From Paenibacillus bouchesdurhonensis (lineage in GTDB: Bacteria; Bacillota; Bacilli; Paenibacillales; Paenibacillaceae), in the NCBI RefSeq assembly GCF_900155685.1, contig NZ_LT732548.1:4068417-4132416 (forward strand): DNA of 64,000 nt, read 5' to 3'. Shown here piece by piece: positions 24,631 through 33,165 of this stretch. Below the pieces are notes generated by a model. The model did no database searches. It was not told the DNA's origin and saw nothing but the letters and a program-made list of their open reading frames with translations. How positions within the stretch are numbered: position 1 is the first letter of the stretch; each line of letters opens with the position of its first letter. The position numbers and the translations under genes are program-made.

Positions 24631-26157
24631 CTACGATGATTGCTCCGATTGGGGCTTTCGCTTGCCCTGAGGGGAAATTCGATCATTCGGCATCAGCAAT
24701 ACGACCAGAACGGCTAGTCCAGCAGGAATTAGCGCCCACATAAAGGTATGGGCAATGGAGGAGGATAAAGCCGCCGTTATTTTCTCCAAAATCGGCGGCG
24801 GAATTTGCACCCTCTTCTCCGGGGATAACGCTTCCCTCATATCACCGAAGGCTTCCGCGGATACTCCTGCTCCACCAAATGCCTGCCTCATTTCCTCCGC
24901 AACTAAATTTCTTTGTATAATCCCAAAAATCGTAATTCCCAAAGTCATTCCAAGAGAACGCAAGAAAGAGTTGGTTGATGTCGCCGCCCCGCGCTGACGC
25001 ATATCGAAATGATGAACAGCAGCCATGCTCAGTACCGAAAAGGAGTAGCCCACCCCGAACCCAGTCAGGATGCTGTAAAGCGTAAGCAGACTCTGGGTAG
25101 TTTCATTGGATATCGTGCTTAACGCAAATATCCCACTCACAAAACAGATTACGGAAATCATCATAATCATTTTATACGACAGCCGCGTAGACAAGAAACC
25201 ACCCAGCATGCTGCCTACAACTGATCCAATCATCATGGGCATGAGAATCAGGCCCGAGTTCGTCGCCGAGCCGCCGAATACGCCCTGCACATAAATAGGG
25301 ATGAACACCGTCGCCACAATAAACACGCTGCCATAAAGAAGAGCGAGTGCGCTGCTCGTCGCGTAGAGTCTATTTTTGAACATATTAAATGAAATTATGG
25401 GCTCCTCCGCCTGCGTCTCTATGAACAAGAAAGCTATAAATAATACGGTAAAGCCGGTAAACAAGCTTAGGATTACGGTTGATCCCCAAGGATAGGTTTC
25501 TCCGCCCAATTCCAGCGCAAACATCAGGCACACGACGGAAGCGACCAGTGTAAATGCTCCGCCCCAATCGATGCGCTGTTTGGAGCGCGATAGGGATTCG
25601 CGGTAGAACACGATAATTAATCCAAGGCAGACTAGCCCAATCGGCACATTGATCAGGAACACCCAATGCCAGCCCAGCTTATCGGTAATGTAAGCACCGA
25701 GCAAGGGGCCAAATATACTGGAGGTTCCGAATACCGCCCCGAGCAGCCCCGTCATTTTTCCGCGCTTCTCCAGGGGGAAGATGTCATAAATTATCGTAAA
25801 AGCAATCGGCATCAGCGCTCCGCCGCCAATCCCTTGAATGGCTCTATAAATGCTCAACTGCGTAATGCTCTCGGCCATGCCGCACAGTACCGAACCGACT
25901 AAGAACGTTATAATCCCGAATATAAAAAAACGTTTGCGTCCGTACATATCAGAGAGCTTGCCAAAGATCGGAGTACCGGCCATTACGGCAACCATGTACG
26001 CCGAGGTTACCCATACAAACTGCTCCATATCGCCAAGCTGCGATACAATCGTGCCCATTGCCGTTGTAACGATCGTATTATCCATCGCGGACATCAGAAT
26101 CGCCAGCATCAAACCAATTAAAATGAGAGATGTGTTGTCCTTCTGTTTCGTAATCAA
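24631..26157 (-). CDS. DHA2-family MFS multidrug exporter (14 TMS)
   Basis: This is a 508-residue major facilitator of the EmrB/QacA drug:H+ antiporter-2 type, with about 14 hydrophobic segments. Typical motifs are MSAMDNTIVTTAMGTI in helix 1, GKLSDMYGRKRFFIFG (motif A) and GIGGGALMPI (motif B). The C-terminal loop between helices 13 and 14 contains KRVQIPPPILEKI. TTG at 26157 has AAGGGG eight bases upstream; a GTG at 26199 lies further out without a ribosome site. The substrate is unknown. No regulator is adjacent. Confidence 0.92.
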   Translation of the reverse strand: MITKQKDNTSLILIGLMLAILMSAMDNTIVTTAMGTIVSQLGDMEQFVWVTSAYMVAVMAGTPIFGKLSDMYGRKRFFIFGIITFLVGSVLCGMAESITQLSIYRAIQGIGGGALMPIAFTIIYDIFPLEKRGKMTGLLGAVFGTSSIFGPLLGAYITDKLGWHWVFLINVPIGLVCLGLIIVFYRESLSRSKQRIDWGGAFTLVASVVCLMFALELGGETYPWGSTVILSLFTGFTVLFIAFLFIETQAEEPIISFNMFKNRLYATSSALALLYGSVFIVATVFIPIYVQGVFGGSATNSGLILMPMMIGSVVGSMLGGFLSTRLSYKMIMMISVICFVSGIFALSTISNETTQSLLTLYSILTGFGVGYSFSVLSMAAVHHFDMRQRGAATSTNSFLRSLGMTLGITIFGIIQRNLVAEEMRQAFGGAGVSAEAFGDMREALSPEKRVQIPPPILEKITAALSSSIAHTFMWALIPAGLAVLVVLLMPNDRISPQGKRKPQSEQSS

Positions 26158-26282
26158 ATAGGTATGCCCCTTTAACTTATTCAAATTATTAATATTCACT
26201 TCTGTTGTTTATTTTATTAGAAACAGACGGAAAGTAAAGCTTCCGACAAAATATTGTAATACGACAAAGTACGAGCATTCGC

Positions 26283-26398
26283 TTACAAATATTGTAATAA
26301 TATGATACAATTAATCCGTGATCACAGCCTCATCCGGTTTTAGCTTGGCATAGATTATCCATATATAGGAGGATGTCCTGAAAGAGGACGTCTTTTTT
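26283..26398 (+). ncRNA. Candidate 80-nt small RNA or attenuated leader
   Basis: TTACAA (26283), a 17-bp spacer and TACAAT (26306-26311) form a promoter. About 60 nt later comes a 10-bp terminator hairpin (AGGATGTCCT with AGGACGTCTT, 26370-26394) and a T-run to 26398. No convincing ORF lies between. The downstream M24 peptidase gene has its own TATAAT at 26417, so the transcript could be independent. Nothing else was recognised in the gap 26158-26500. Confidence 0.5.
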
Positions 26399-26500
26399 CT
26401 TGAAAATATTTATTACTATAATAGTACCCGCGGACGATCTAAATTTCAGCTTTTACCCTATAATAAATTAATAAGTTTTAAAGAGAGGGAGGTTCATCAT

Positions 26501-27586
26501 ATGAACTCCAAATGGACCATACTGGAACAAAAAATGCGGGAGGTAGGCATACAAACGTTAATTATTACCGATCCCAAACATGTCTATTATTTGACAGGCT
26601 TTCTAAGCAACCCTCACGAACGGTTTCTGGGGGCTGTATTCTCCATGGGCAAGCAGCCCTTCCTGCTCGTTCCCGAGCTGGACGAAGAGAATGCGCGATC
26701 TGCTGCCGACATCACCGAAATCGTAACGCACAGTGATACGGATAACCCTTATGAAGTATTAAAAAGCAATCTCAAATGCTCTGTCGGGACGATCGGTTTC
26801 GAAAAGGAGCATATGTCAGTCGCCCGATTCGAGCAGCTGCAGGAGTCTCTGTCCTTTGCCAGATATTTAGATGTCGGGCCATGGCTTCGCCAGCTTCGCA
26901 ACCGCAAGTCCGAAGAAGAAATCAACAAAATTCGGCATGCCGTAGCCCTCATTGAACAAGTACTTCAGGAGACTCTGCCCCATGTTAAAGCAGGTATCAC
27001 GGAAAATGAACTTGTCGCAGAAATTGAATATCTGATTCGTAAAGTAGGCGCCGAAGGACCCGCCTTCGATTCCATGGTGCTAGCTGGGAAGAAGACCGCC
27101 CTCCCCCATGGGGTTCCGGGCAATCAACCGATTTCAAATGGCGACTTGCTTATGTTCGACATTGGGCTGTATGCCGGCGGATATGCATCGGATATTACGC
27201 GCACCTATGGCGTTGGCCATTTGGCCGAGCCGCTGCAGCAAATTTATAATACGGTTCTGGCCGCCAATGAAGCCGCAATCCAGGCCATTAAGCCAGGCGT
27301 TTCCTATGCCTCGATTGACAAAGCAGCCCGCGACGTCATTGCGGAGGCCGGATACGGCTCCTACTTCATTCACCGGCTCGGTCACGGCCTTGGTATCGAC
27401 GTACACGAGTTCCCTTCCGTCCACGGCGAGAACGAACTGCTCCTGGAAGTAGGCAGCGTATTTACGGTTGAGCCGGGAATTTACGTTCCTGGACTTGGCG
27501 GCGTCCGCATCGAAGACGACGTCGTGGTAACGACTTCGGGAGTAGAGGTGCTGACCACACTTCCCAAAGAGCTTACTTATTTATAA
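26501..27586 (+). CDS. M24-family Xaa-Pro peptidase
   Basis: This 361-residue aminopeptidase P/prolidase-type metalloenzyme should cleave Xaa-Pro bonds in peptides in the cytoplasm. An N-terminal creatinase-like domain (about 1-130, ITDPKHVYYLTGF) is followed by the pita-bread catalytic domain. Dinuclear metal ligands are visible: Asp in FDIGLYAGGYASDITRTY, His in HRLGHGLGIDVHE, and two Glu in FTVEPGIYVPGLGGVRIED. GAGGGAGG precedes the ATG. It is monocistronic with a strong terminator. Confidence 0.93.
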   Translation: MNSKWTILEQKMREVGIQTLIITDPKHVYYLTGFLSNPHERFLGAVFSMGKQPFLLVPELDEENARSAADITEIVTHSDTDNPYEVLKSNLKCSVGTIGFEKEHMSVARFEQLQESLSFARYLDVGPWLRQLRNRKSEEEINKIRHAVALIEQVLQETLPHVKAGITENELVAEIEYLIRKVGAEGPAFDSMVLAGKKTALPHGVPGNQPISNGDLLMFDIGLYAGGYASDITRTYGVGHLAEPLQQIYNTVLAANEAAIQAIKPGVSYASIDKAARDVIAEAGYGSYFIHRLGHGLGIDVHEFPSVHGENELLLEVGSVFTVEPGIYVPGLGGVRIEDDVVVTTSGVEVLTTLPKELTYL

Positions 27587-27605
27587 CACGGCGGCCAACC
27601 TGAAG

Positions 27606-27657
27606 CAGGGGCTGTCCGGAAAGTCAGGCAAAACTGACTGCTGGACAGCCCCTGTTT
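27606..27657 (+). terminator. Long terminator hairpin after the M24 peptidase gene
   Basis: CAGGGGCTGTCC pairs perfectly with GGACAGCCCCTG around an inner GTCAG/CTGAC hairpin, followed by TTTGT. The long perfect stem is stronger than most others in the window. Confidence 0.85.
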
Positions 27658-27659
27658 GT

Positions 27660-27788
27660 AGTTATGGTGCTTGGGGTGCTGCAGACTCTGGGCTGCGAGT
27701 CGCTGAGCTGCTGGGCGAGTGAGCCGCGAGTCTCCGGGATGCGGGTGGAGCCCCGTACGCCCAGATCGTGGAGCCACCGAAGCCCCGG
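27660..27788. other. GC-rich intergenic stretch without a recognisable gene
   Basis: About 130 bp between the peptidase terminator and the YhhQ-like gene is distinctly G-rich on the plus strand, with repeated GCTG, GAGTC and GGG motifs. I see no ribosome site, no plausible ORF and no simple hairpin. It may be a gene remnant or part of a structured 3' end. Confidence 0.4.
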
Positions 27789-28490
27789 CTACCTCGTTTG
27801 TGCTTCCTCCCTCTCTTCTTCCTGATGAAAATTTCTCGCGATGTATAGAAATGGAGTGCCTGCGGCGGTCAAAACAAATTTGATGATATACGTCGTCAGC
27901 AAAATTTCAATCCATATTTGCAAGCTGTATTGTCCCGCAAAAGCAATTGTGCAGAAAATCAGCGTATCCACAAAGGAACTGATCAGTGTGCTGAAATTAT
28001 TGCGAATCCATAACTGCCCCCGGCTTGGATAGAACTTTCGAATCCAAGCAAACAATCGGACATCCAAAAATTGGCTGACGAAGTATGCCGTTAGGCTCCC
28101 GAGCGCAAGCCGCGGCATCCATCCGAAGATACTCTCTAAAGAAGCTTGAGCCAGATCCCCAGGCTGAGGAGTAAATACCAGTGCCATCTGCATCAGGATC
28201 GTCGTCATAATCAGGGTAAAGAATCCAAACCATACCGCTTTCTTCGCTTCTCCCCGCCCGTATTTTTCATTAAGCAAATCACTGGTCAAATAAAGGCTGA
28301 CGTACATCGTATTACCGAGGGTCATGACAATTCCGAACATTTCAATTGTCTTTACCACTTGAATGTTGGCAATAACCGTAGCAACGCCAATCCACGCATA
28401 AAGCCCCTTTTTTCCAAACCAGCGATAGCATATCAAGAAGAACGCAAAGTTCATGAGTACGAACAGTACGCCCCACCCAAAGTTGTGCAT
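27789..28490 (-). CDS. Queuosine-precursor transporter, YhhQ/Vut_1 family
   Basis: This is a 233-residue membrane protein with six hydrophobic segments, matching the DUF165/Vut_1 family. Key segments are TLGNTMYVSLYLTSDLLNEKYG, with the conserved acidic/Asn cluster, and RNNFSTLISSFVDTLIFCTIAF. E. coli YhhQ imports preQ0/preQ1, and B. subtilis YpdP is a relative. Its presence 5 kb from queCDEF fits a salvage route, but no preQ1 aptamer precedes it. AGGGAGGAAG lies upstream of the ATG. Confidence 0.88.
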   Translation of the reverse strand: MHNFGWGVLFVLMNFAFFLICYRWFGKKGLYAWIGVATVIANIQVVKTIEMFGIVMTLGNTMYVSLYLTSDLLNEKYGRGEAKKAVWFGFFTLIMTTILMQMALVFTPQPGDLAQASLESIFGWMPRLALGSLTAYFVSQFLDVRLFAWIRKFYPSRGQLWIRNNFSTLISSFVDTLIFCTIAFAGQYSLQIWIEILLTTYIIKFVLTAAGTPFLYIARNFHQEEEREEAQTR

Positions 28491-28535
28491 AAGACTTCCT
28501 CCCTATTTTTTGATCCATATAAATGTAAAAAGCGT

Positions 28536-28564
28536 GAAAACTTTATGAAATAAGGAAAGTTTTC
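28536..28564. other. 9-bp perfect inverted repeat in the YhhQ/MCP divergent promoter region
   Basis: GAAAACTTT and AAAGTTTTC are separated by 11 bp. The element lies between the divergent YhhQ-like and chemotaxis receptor genes. It lacks a T-run outside the stem and may be an operator. The plus-strand extended -10 (TGCTATAAT, -10 at 28597-28602) lies just downstream. Confidence 0.5.
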
Positions 28565-28713
28565 AAAAATCCCTATTTTCAAATGGGAGAACTTGCTATA
28601 ATATAAGACTAATGAACCAATGGTTAATTAACTCGCTTAGGTTAATGGAAGGAGGCTATTAATAATAGCGATTGACCTATAAGGAATTCATAAATTTAGG
28701 AGGTTATTATGTC

Positions 28714-30402
28714 ATGCTCGGAATCAAGCATTCAATCAGCCGCAAATTCATGACAACCTTTACCGTCGTCATCGTCTTATCTTCGCTATTGTTCAGCATC
28801 AGCTTTTATTTCGTCTCCATGGGGATCATCAACAAAAACGTTCTGCCTCAGTTTGACAAAGTACTGCATACCAGCACGCAAGATATATATCGCGGTCTCG
28901 ATACTACAATGTCCCACCAACTGCTCAAAGGGGGAGAACATTCCCGATTTGGCGTAGAAGCGTACTTAACGAAAAGCGTGGAGGATTTTCAATTACATAC
29001 CGTTTATCTCGTTCAGCTTCAAGATGATCAGGCTACCGTCATTGCGACCAGCTCCGGCTCTACCTTACAGACCTCCGACACCATAGCTATCCAGGATGCA
29101 ATGAAGCAAGCGTCCGCAGGCAAACTAGCAATTAGCGACTTATATCAGGACCAATTCGGCTACCATAAGACTGCTTATTTCCAAGTTCCAGGGAGCGAGA
29201 TGCTGCTTGCCGTCGGAATGGATGCTACCTTTATTAAGGAAAAGCAAACGGAAATACTATGGATCTGCCTCGGCATTACTGCCGTAGTTATATTTCTTGG
29301 TATTACCGCTGCCTATATTGTCAGCAAACGAATTACGCAGCCGATCAGGAACCTGGCACTGGTTACGGAGAAAATGGCGCGTGGCGATTTTCGTCAAACG
29401 ATTCAGGTTCAAGGTCATGATGAGATGGCCCAGCTAGCGGCAAGCTTCCGGACGATGACAGAGCAGTTGAAAGGGATGATCGCCAATGTCCTTCATACCT
29501 CCCAGACGGTCGTTAACACTTCGGACAGCTTGCTTACTTCCGCGCAAACCTTTGAACAATTGATTTACAGTTCGAATGAAGCCACGCAGCAAGTGGAAGC
29601 AGGCAGCTCTACGATTGCCTCTACAGCGGCTGAAAATGCGCGAGCTATGGAAGAAATCTCTGCTGGCATACATTATATCGCCTCTTCCTCGGCAGAAATC
29701 ACCGAGAAAATCGGCCAAGCAGCGGATAAGGCAATATCAGGCAACCAGATCGTCCATGATGCTGTTGATGAAATGCTTCTGGTCGAGGAAGCTGCGGTGG
29801 AATCCATGAACCATATTTCGCTTATGAACGAACGCTCCGCAGCGATTGCCCAAATCGTTGGAACGATCATGGAAATCAGCAAGCAGATCAACATTTTGGC
29901 GCTTAATGCTGCCATTGAATCAGCCCGTGCCGGTGAACATGGGAAAGGCTTCGCAGTCGTGGCCGAGGAAGTACGCAAGCTCGCTGAGCAATCCCGCACC
30001 GCTACGGACGAAATCGGAGACTACCTCCTCGCGATTCAAGAGGAAGCAAGCAACTCAGTACGTGCTATGCAGCGGGTCAGTGATGAAATCCAATCGGGAA
30101 CGTCTCGCGTTAAGAACGCAGAAGAAGCTTTTTCTCAGCTGTCAGAATGGATTCAAAGCATTAACTTGACCGTACAATCCATCTCTTCCTCCACCCAGCA
30201 GGTCTCTGCGAGTGCAGAAGAAGTGACGGCTTCTGTGGAAGAGGCTGCTAATATCACCGCCAATTCACTCGAAACGATGGAGGAGATTGCTCATAATTCC
30301 GCAAAACAAGCGGATGAAATCAAAGACCATGCCGATTCCGTGCGCAGTCTGCACGAAGGCGCACTCTCTTTACGAGAATCCGTCCGTCAATTTATCATCT
30401 GA
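28714..30402 (+). CDS. Methyl-accepting chemotaxis protein
   Basis: This 562-residue membrane receptor has a TM helix near the N-terminus (about 15-38), an extracellular sensing domain of about 150 residues, a second TM (about 185-208), a HAMP domain (SKRITQPIRNLALVTEKMAR) and a long coiled-coil signalling domain. The hairpin tip binding CheA/CheW is present (NILALNAAIESARAGEHGKG). ATG at 28714 is ten bases after TTAGGAGG; an out-of-frame ATG at 28709 lies closer. The ligand is unknown. Confidence 0.93.
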   Translation: MLGIKHSISRKFMTTFTVVIVLSSLLFSISFYFVSMGIINKNVLPQFDKVLHTSTQDIYRGLDTTMSHQLLKGGEHSRFGVEAYLTKSVEDFQLHTVYLVQLQDDQATVIATSSGSTLQTSDTIAIQDAMKQASAGKLAISDLYQDQFGYHKTAYFQVPGSEMLLAVGMDATFIKEKQTEILWICLGITAVVIFLGITAAYIVSKRITQPIRNLALVTEKMARGDFRQTIQVQGHDEMAQLAASFRTMTEQLKGMIANVLHTSQTVVNTSDSLLTSAQTFEQLIYSSNEATQQVEAGSSTIASTAAENARAMEEISAGIHYIASSSAEITEKIGQAADKAISGNQIVHDAVDEMLLVEEAAVESMNHISLMNERSAAIAQIVGTIMEISKQINILALNAAIESARAGEHGKGFAVVAEEVRKLAEQSRTATDEIGDYLLAIQEEASNSVRAMQRVSDEIQSGTSRVKNAEEAFSQLSEWIQSINLTVQSISSSTQQVSASAEEVTASVEEAANITANSLETMEEIAHNSAKQADEIKDHADSVRSLHEGALSLRESVRQFII

Positions 30403-30435
30403 TGAATCCGTACAAATTATGAGCGATCACAACGC

Positions 30436-30478
30436 AATGCCGTGCTATTCGAACGATAGCACGGCATTGTTATTTTTC
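30436..30478 (+). terminator. Terminator of the chemotaxis receptor gene
   Basis: A perfect 13-bp stem (AATGCCGTGCTAT with ATAGCACGGCATT) is followed by a T-rich tail (GTTATTTTTC). It lies exactly before the stop of the convergent cobS gene. Confidence 0.9.
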
Positions 30479-31298
30479 ATCCTGCAAAAATAATGACAGC
30501 CACCAACAGGATTACCGCCTCTAATCCTTCATTTAAAGCGCCGTACACATCCCCGGTTAACCCGCCTAGCCTCTTGCTGATTCTTCCAGCCGCTAGTGTG
30601 CCGATGAGCCATACCGTGCAGGGTACGATAAGTTGATAAACAAGGAAGAGCATCCAGGAAGCAGGCGTAGCCTCCCACCAAACTGCTAGCGTTAATCCCA
30701 GGGCCGATAGCAATAAAGCGACTAATGTGGAGATGACGATATCACCCACCGTCTGCCCATGGAAGCGTTGCGCGAGTCCCTCCCCTTTCCGTGCCGTTGG
30801 CCAAACTTTCAATGCATAGGTCATAAACCAGCGGCTCCATATCGTTGCCGTCAACAGCGCGGCGCCTATGTACACAAAACCTGAGCCGATTAAGGTTAAA
30901 AGGAGAGACATTTTGAACAGAAGGAGCAATATGCAGGCGATGACCCCCATTGCGCCGACACGGCTGTCTTTCATAATCTCCAGCATCTTCTCCCTGCTGC
31001 GATAGCTGAGCAGCGCATCCGCCGAATCCATCCAGCCGTCAAGATGCAGGCCGCCGGTCAGCCATATCCAAATCGCAAGCGTAATAACCGCAGCGGGCAT
31101 CGGCGGCAGCAGCCAGGCAGAGACTGCTGCCGCCAAGCTGAGTACAGCGCCTATAGCGAAGCCGACGAGCGGGTAATGCTTAACGCTGCGACGTAGAAGC
31201 TCTGGCGTAAAATCAACCTCAAGCGGAACAGGAATTCGCGATAAGAACTGAAACGCTGCCGCAATCGGCCGATCCTTGCTTCTATTGTTCCCGTTCAT
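30477..31298 (-). CDS. cobS: Adenosylcobinamide-GDP ribazoletransferase (cobalamin synthase)
   Basis: This 273-residue integral membrane enzyme joins AdoCbi-GDP with alpha-ribazole (phosphate) to form adenosylcobalamin (phosphate). Family motifs are AFQFLSRIPVP at the start and GGLHLDGWMDSADAL with metal-binding Asp residues. About six to seven hydrophobic segments follow, and GGLTGDVYGALNE lies near the C-terminus. The start overlaps the cobU stop by 4 bp. It is the last gene of btuFCD-cobTUS. Confidence 0.96.
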   Translation of the reverse strand: MNGNNRSKDRPIAAAFQFLSRIPVPLEVDFTPELLRRSVKHYPLVGFAIGAVLSLAAAVSAWLLPPMPAAVITLAIWIWLTGGLHLDGWMDSADALLSYRSREKMLEIMKDSRVGAMGVIACILLLLFKMSLLLTLIGSGFVYIGAALLTATIWSRWFMTYALKVWPTARKGEGLAQRFHGQTVGDIVISTLVALLLSALGLTLAVWWEATPASWMLFLVYQLIVPCTVWLIGTLAAGRISKRLGGLTGDVYGALNEGLEAVILLVAVIIFAG

Positions 31299-31930
31299 AG
31301 CTTGTACTCCCTGCTCTTTAGCTCGATCGGAATGCCTGCCGTAACGAGAAACACCTGCTCCGCTATTGCGGCTAAACGTCGATTCATAACGCCGGCCAAA
31401 TCCCGATATAGCCGCCCCAACGGGTAGGCGGGAACAATTCCGCTTCCCACCTCATTGGTCACAATCACAATTGTTCCGCTATAACTCGCGACTGCCTCCA
31501 ACAGCAGATCTATTTCCCGTATTACCTTGGCCTCGCCATCTGCTTGCTCGCCTATAGCGAGCAGAACATTAGACAGCCAAAGCGTCAAACAATCGATCAG
31601 CACGACGGGCGCAGCAGAGACTTCTGGCTCCTCGGTATACACTGCTATCGGCTCGGTATAAGCGGCTACCGGATTGGAATACACTTCTGCCGGCACGGTA
31701 TCGCTCAGCTTTCGCAGCAAGCCGCGAAGTTGGAGCGGCTCCTCGATCGTCTCCCAAGCATAATCTGCCGAGGCTCGATCCTGACGATGCAGAGCTATTC
31801 GCCGTTCCATTTCGGTATCGTAGGCTTGAGCTGTGGCGATATAATACGCCCTGTCGGCATGCTTCATGCACCAACGCTCAGCGAAGCTGCTCTTTCCGCT
31901 GCGGGCTCCGCCCGTCACCATGACGATCAT
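31295..31930 (-). CDS. cobU: Adenosylcobinamide kinase / adenosylcobinamide-phosphate guanylyltransferase
   Basis: This 211-residue bifunctional enzyme phosphorylates AdoCbi and transfers GMP to form AdoCbi-GDP. The P-loop is GGARSGKS (residues 7-14), the guanylylated His is His48 (IALHRQDR), and VVLIDCLTLWLSN carries the Walker B-like motif. Between them (about 81-108) is an insert of about 28 residues with degenerate repeats (NPVAAYTEP, IAVYTEEP). Typical CobU proteins are 180-190 residues and lack it. The gene overlaps cobT and cobS by 4 bp each. Confidence 0.94.
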   Translation of the reverse strand: MIVMVTGGARSGKSSFAERWCMKHADRAYYIATAQAYDTEMERRIALHRQDRASADYAWETIEEPLQLRGLLRKLSDTVPAEVYSNPVAAYTEPIAVYTEEPEVSAAPVVLIDCLTLWLSNVLLAIGEQADGEAKVIREIDLLLEAVASYSGTIVIVTNEVGSGIVPAYPLGRLYRDLAGVMNRRLAAIAEQVFLVTAGIPIELKSREYKL

Positions 31931-33006
31931 CTCGTATCCACTCCAGCCGATGGCTCGCCTGAGGAAATTCCCGCGCTTTCGAATGTAGCCATTTCGTTCA
32001 TAATCCGGCAGGCACCGTCAATCAAATGGAGCGCAAGCGCCCCTCCGGTTCCTTCACCGAGCCGCATATCGAGCTCAAGCATCGGAGAAAGGCCGAGCTC
32101 CCGCAGCACCTGAATATGCCCAGGCTCCTGCGAATGATGAGAAGCAACCATATAATTCACAGCCTCTGCACATAATCCCTTGGCGATTAAGGCGGCCACG
32201 CTGGAAATAAACCCATCGATAACGACGGGACAACGGTGGGCTGCTGCACCTAATATGACACCGGTCAAGCCAGCGATTTCTAGGCCGCCCACCTTGGATA
32301 ATACATCCAGCGGATCCTGGGCATCCGGTTGATTCAACGCTATGGCCCGCTCGACTACAGAGGCCTTGTGACGCAGTGTCGGCTCATCGATGCCCGTGCC
32401 CCGTCCAACGCACTCCATAGGAGCAATGCCCGTCAGTACGCTCATTACCGCAGCGCTGGCAGTTGTGTTGCCAATCCCCATTTCACCTGTCACAAACAAT
32501 GTTGTGCCTTTATTCACAGCTTCTTTTACGACAGCGATCCCCGCCAATACCGCAGCCTCTGCTTCAGCACGGCTCATCGCTGGACGGACAGCCATATTTG
32601 CCGTACCCATTCTAATCTTCCGAACAAGCAAATCCGGATGGCTTAATTCGGCGTTGACCCCGATATCCACACATAGCACATCAGCCGCTGCCTGACGGGC
32701 AAATACATTAATCGCTGCCCCGCCAGCCAAGAAATTCAGTACCATTTGCGGAGTAACTTCAGCAGGGAACGCACTAATCCCTTCCTCGCATACTCCATGG
32801 TCTGCAGCCATTACAATGATCGCACGCTTATCAAAGCTCGGCCTCACTTGTCCCGTGATTCCAGCAAGCTGAACCGCCAGCGTCTCCAGCTTTCCGAGGC
32901 TGCCCGGAGGCTTGGTCAAACGATCCAAATGCTCCGCCGCTGACGCTGACGCCTCCCCCTGCAGCGGCGATATTAATTTGATGACATCCAAAATGGAATT
33001 TCCCAT
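31927..33006 (-). CDS. cobT: Nicotinate-nucleotide--dimethylbenzimidazole phosphoribosyltransferase
   Basis: This 359-residue enzyme activates dimethylbenzimidazole or another lower base to alpha-ribazole 5'-phosphate. Visible motifs are LTKPPGSLGKLE at the N-terminus, VMAADHGVCEEGISAFP, EMGIGNTTASAA, and VASHHSQEPGH. Catalytic Glu lies near the C-terminus in the LDMRLGEGTGGALAL segment. ATG has AAGGGG upstream. It starts 159 bp after btuD with no terminator in the gap (33007-33165), so it is probably on the same message. Confidence 0.96.
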   Translation of the reverse strand: MGNSILDVIKLISPLQGEASASAAEHLDRLTKPPGSLGKLETLAVQLAGITGQVRPSFDKRAIIVMAADHGVCEEGISAFPAEVTPQMVLNFLAGGAAINVFARQAAADVLCVDIGVNAELSHPDLLVRKIRMGTANMAVRPAMSRAEAEAAVLAGIAVVKEAVNKGTTLFVTGEMGIGNTTASAAVMSVLTGIAPMECVGRGTGIDEPTLRHKASVVERAIALNQPDAQDPLDVLSKVGGLEIAGLTGVILGAAAHRCPVVIDGFISSVAALIAKGLCAEAVNYMVASHHSQEPGHIQVLRELGLSPMLELDMRLGEGTGGALALHLIDGACRIMNEMATFESAGISSGEPSAGVDTR

Positions 33007-33165
33007 TCCTCTATCCCCTTTCTAAACCCAATGTCTCTTCCGCACGACGCCTTATCACTACCTGCCACTAACTAAAGGCGCTCTTTCGTAAACGATTTGC
33101 CTGACGCATAAGCCTTGAGCTTTATTTTCATAGCCTCGAGCTAAGTGTCTGGTAGATCTCATGTC

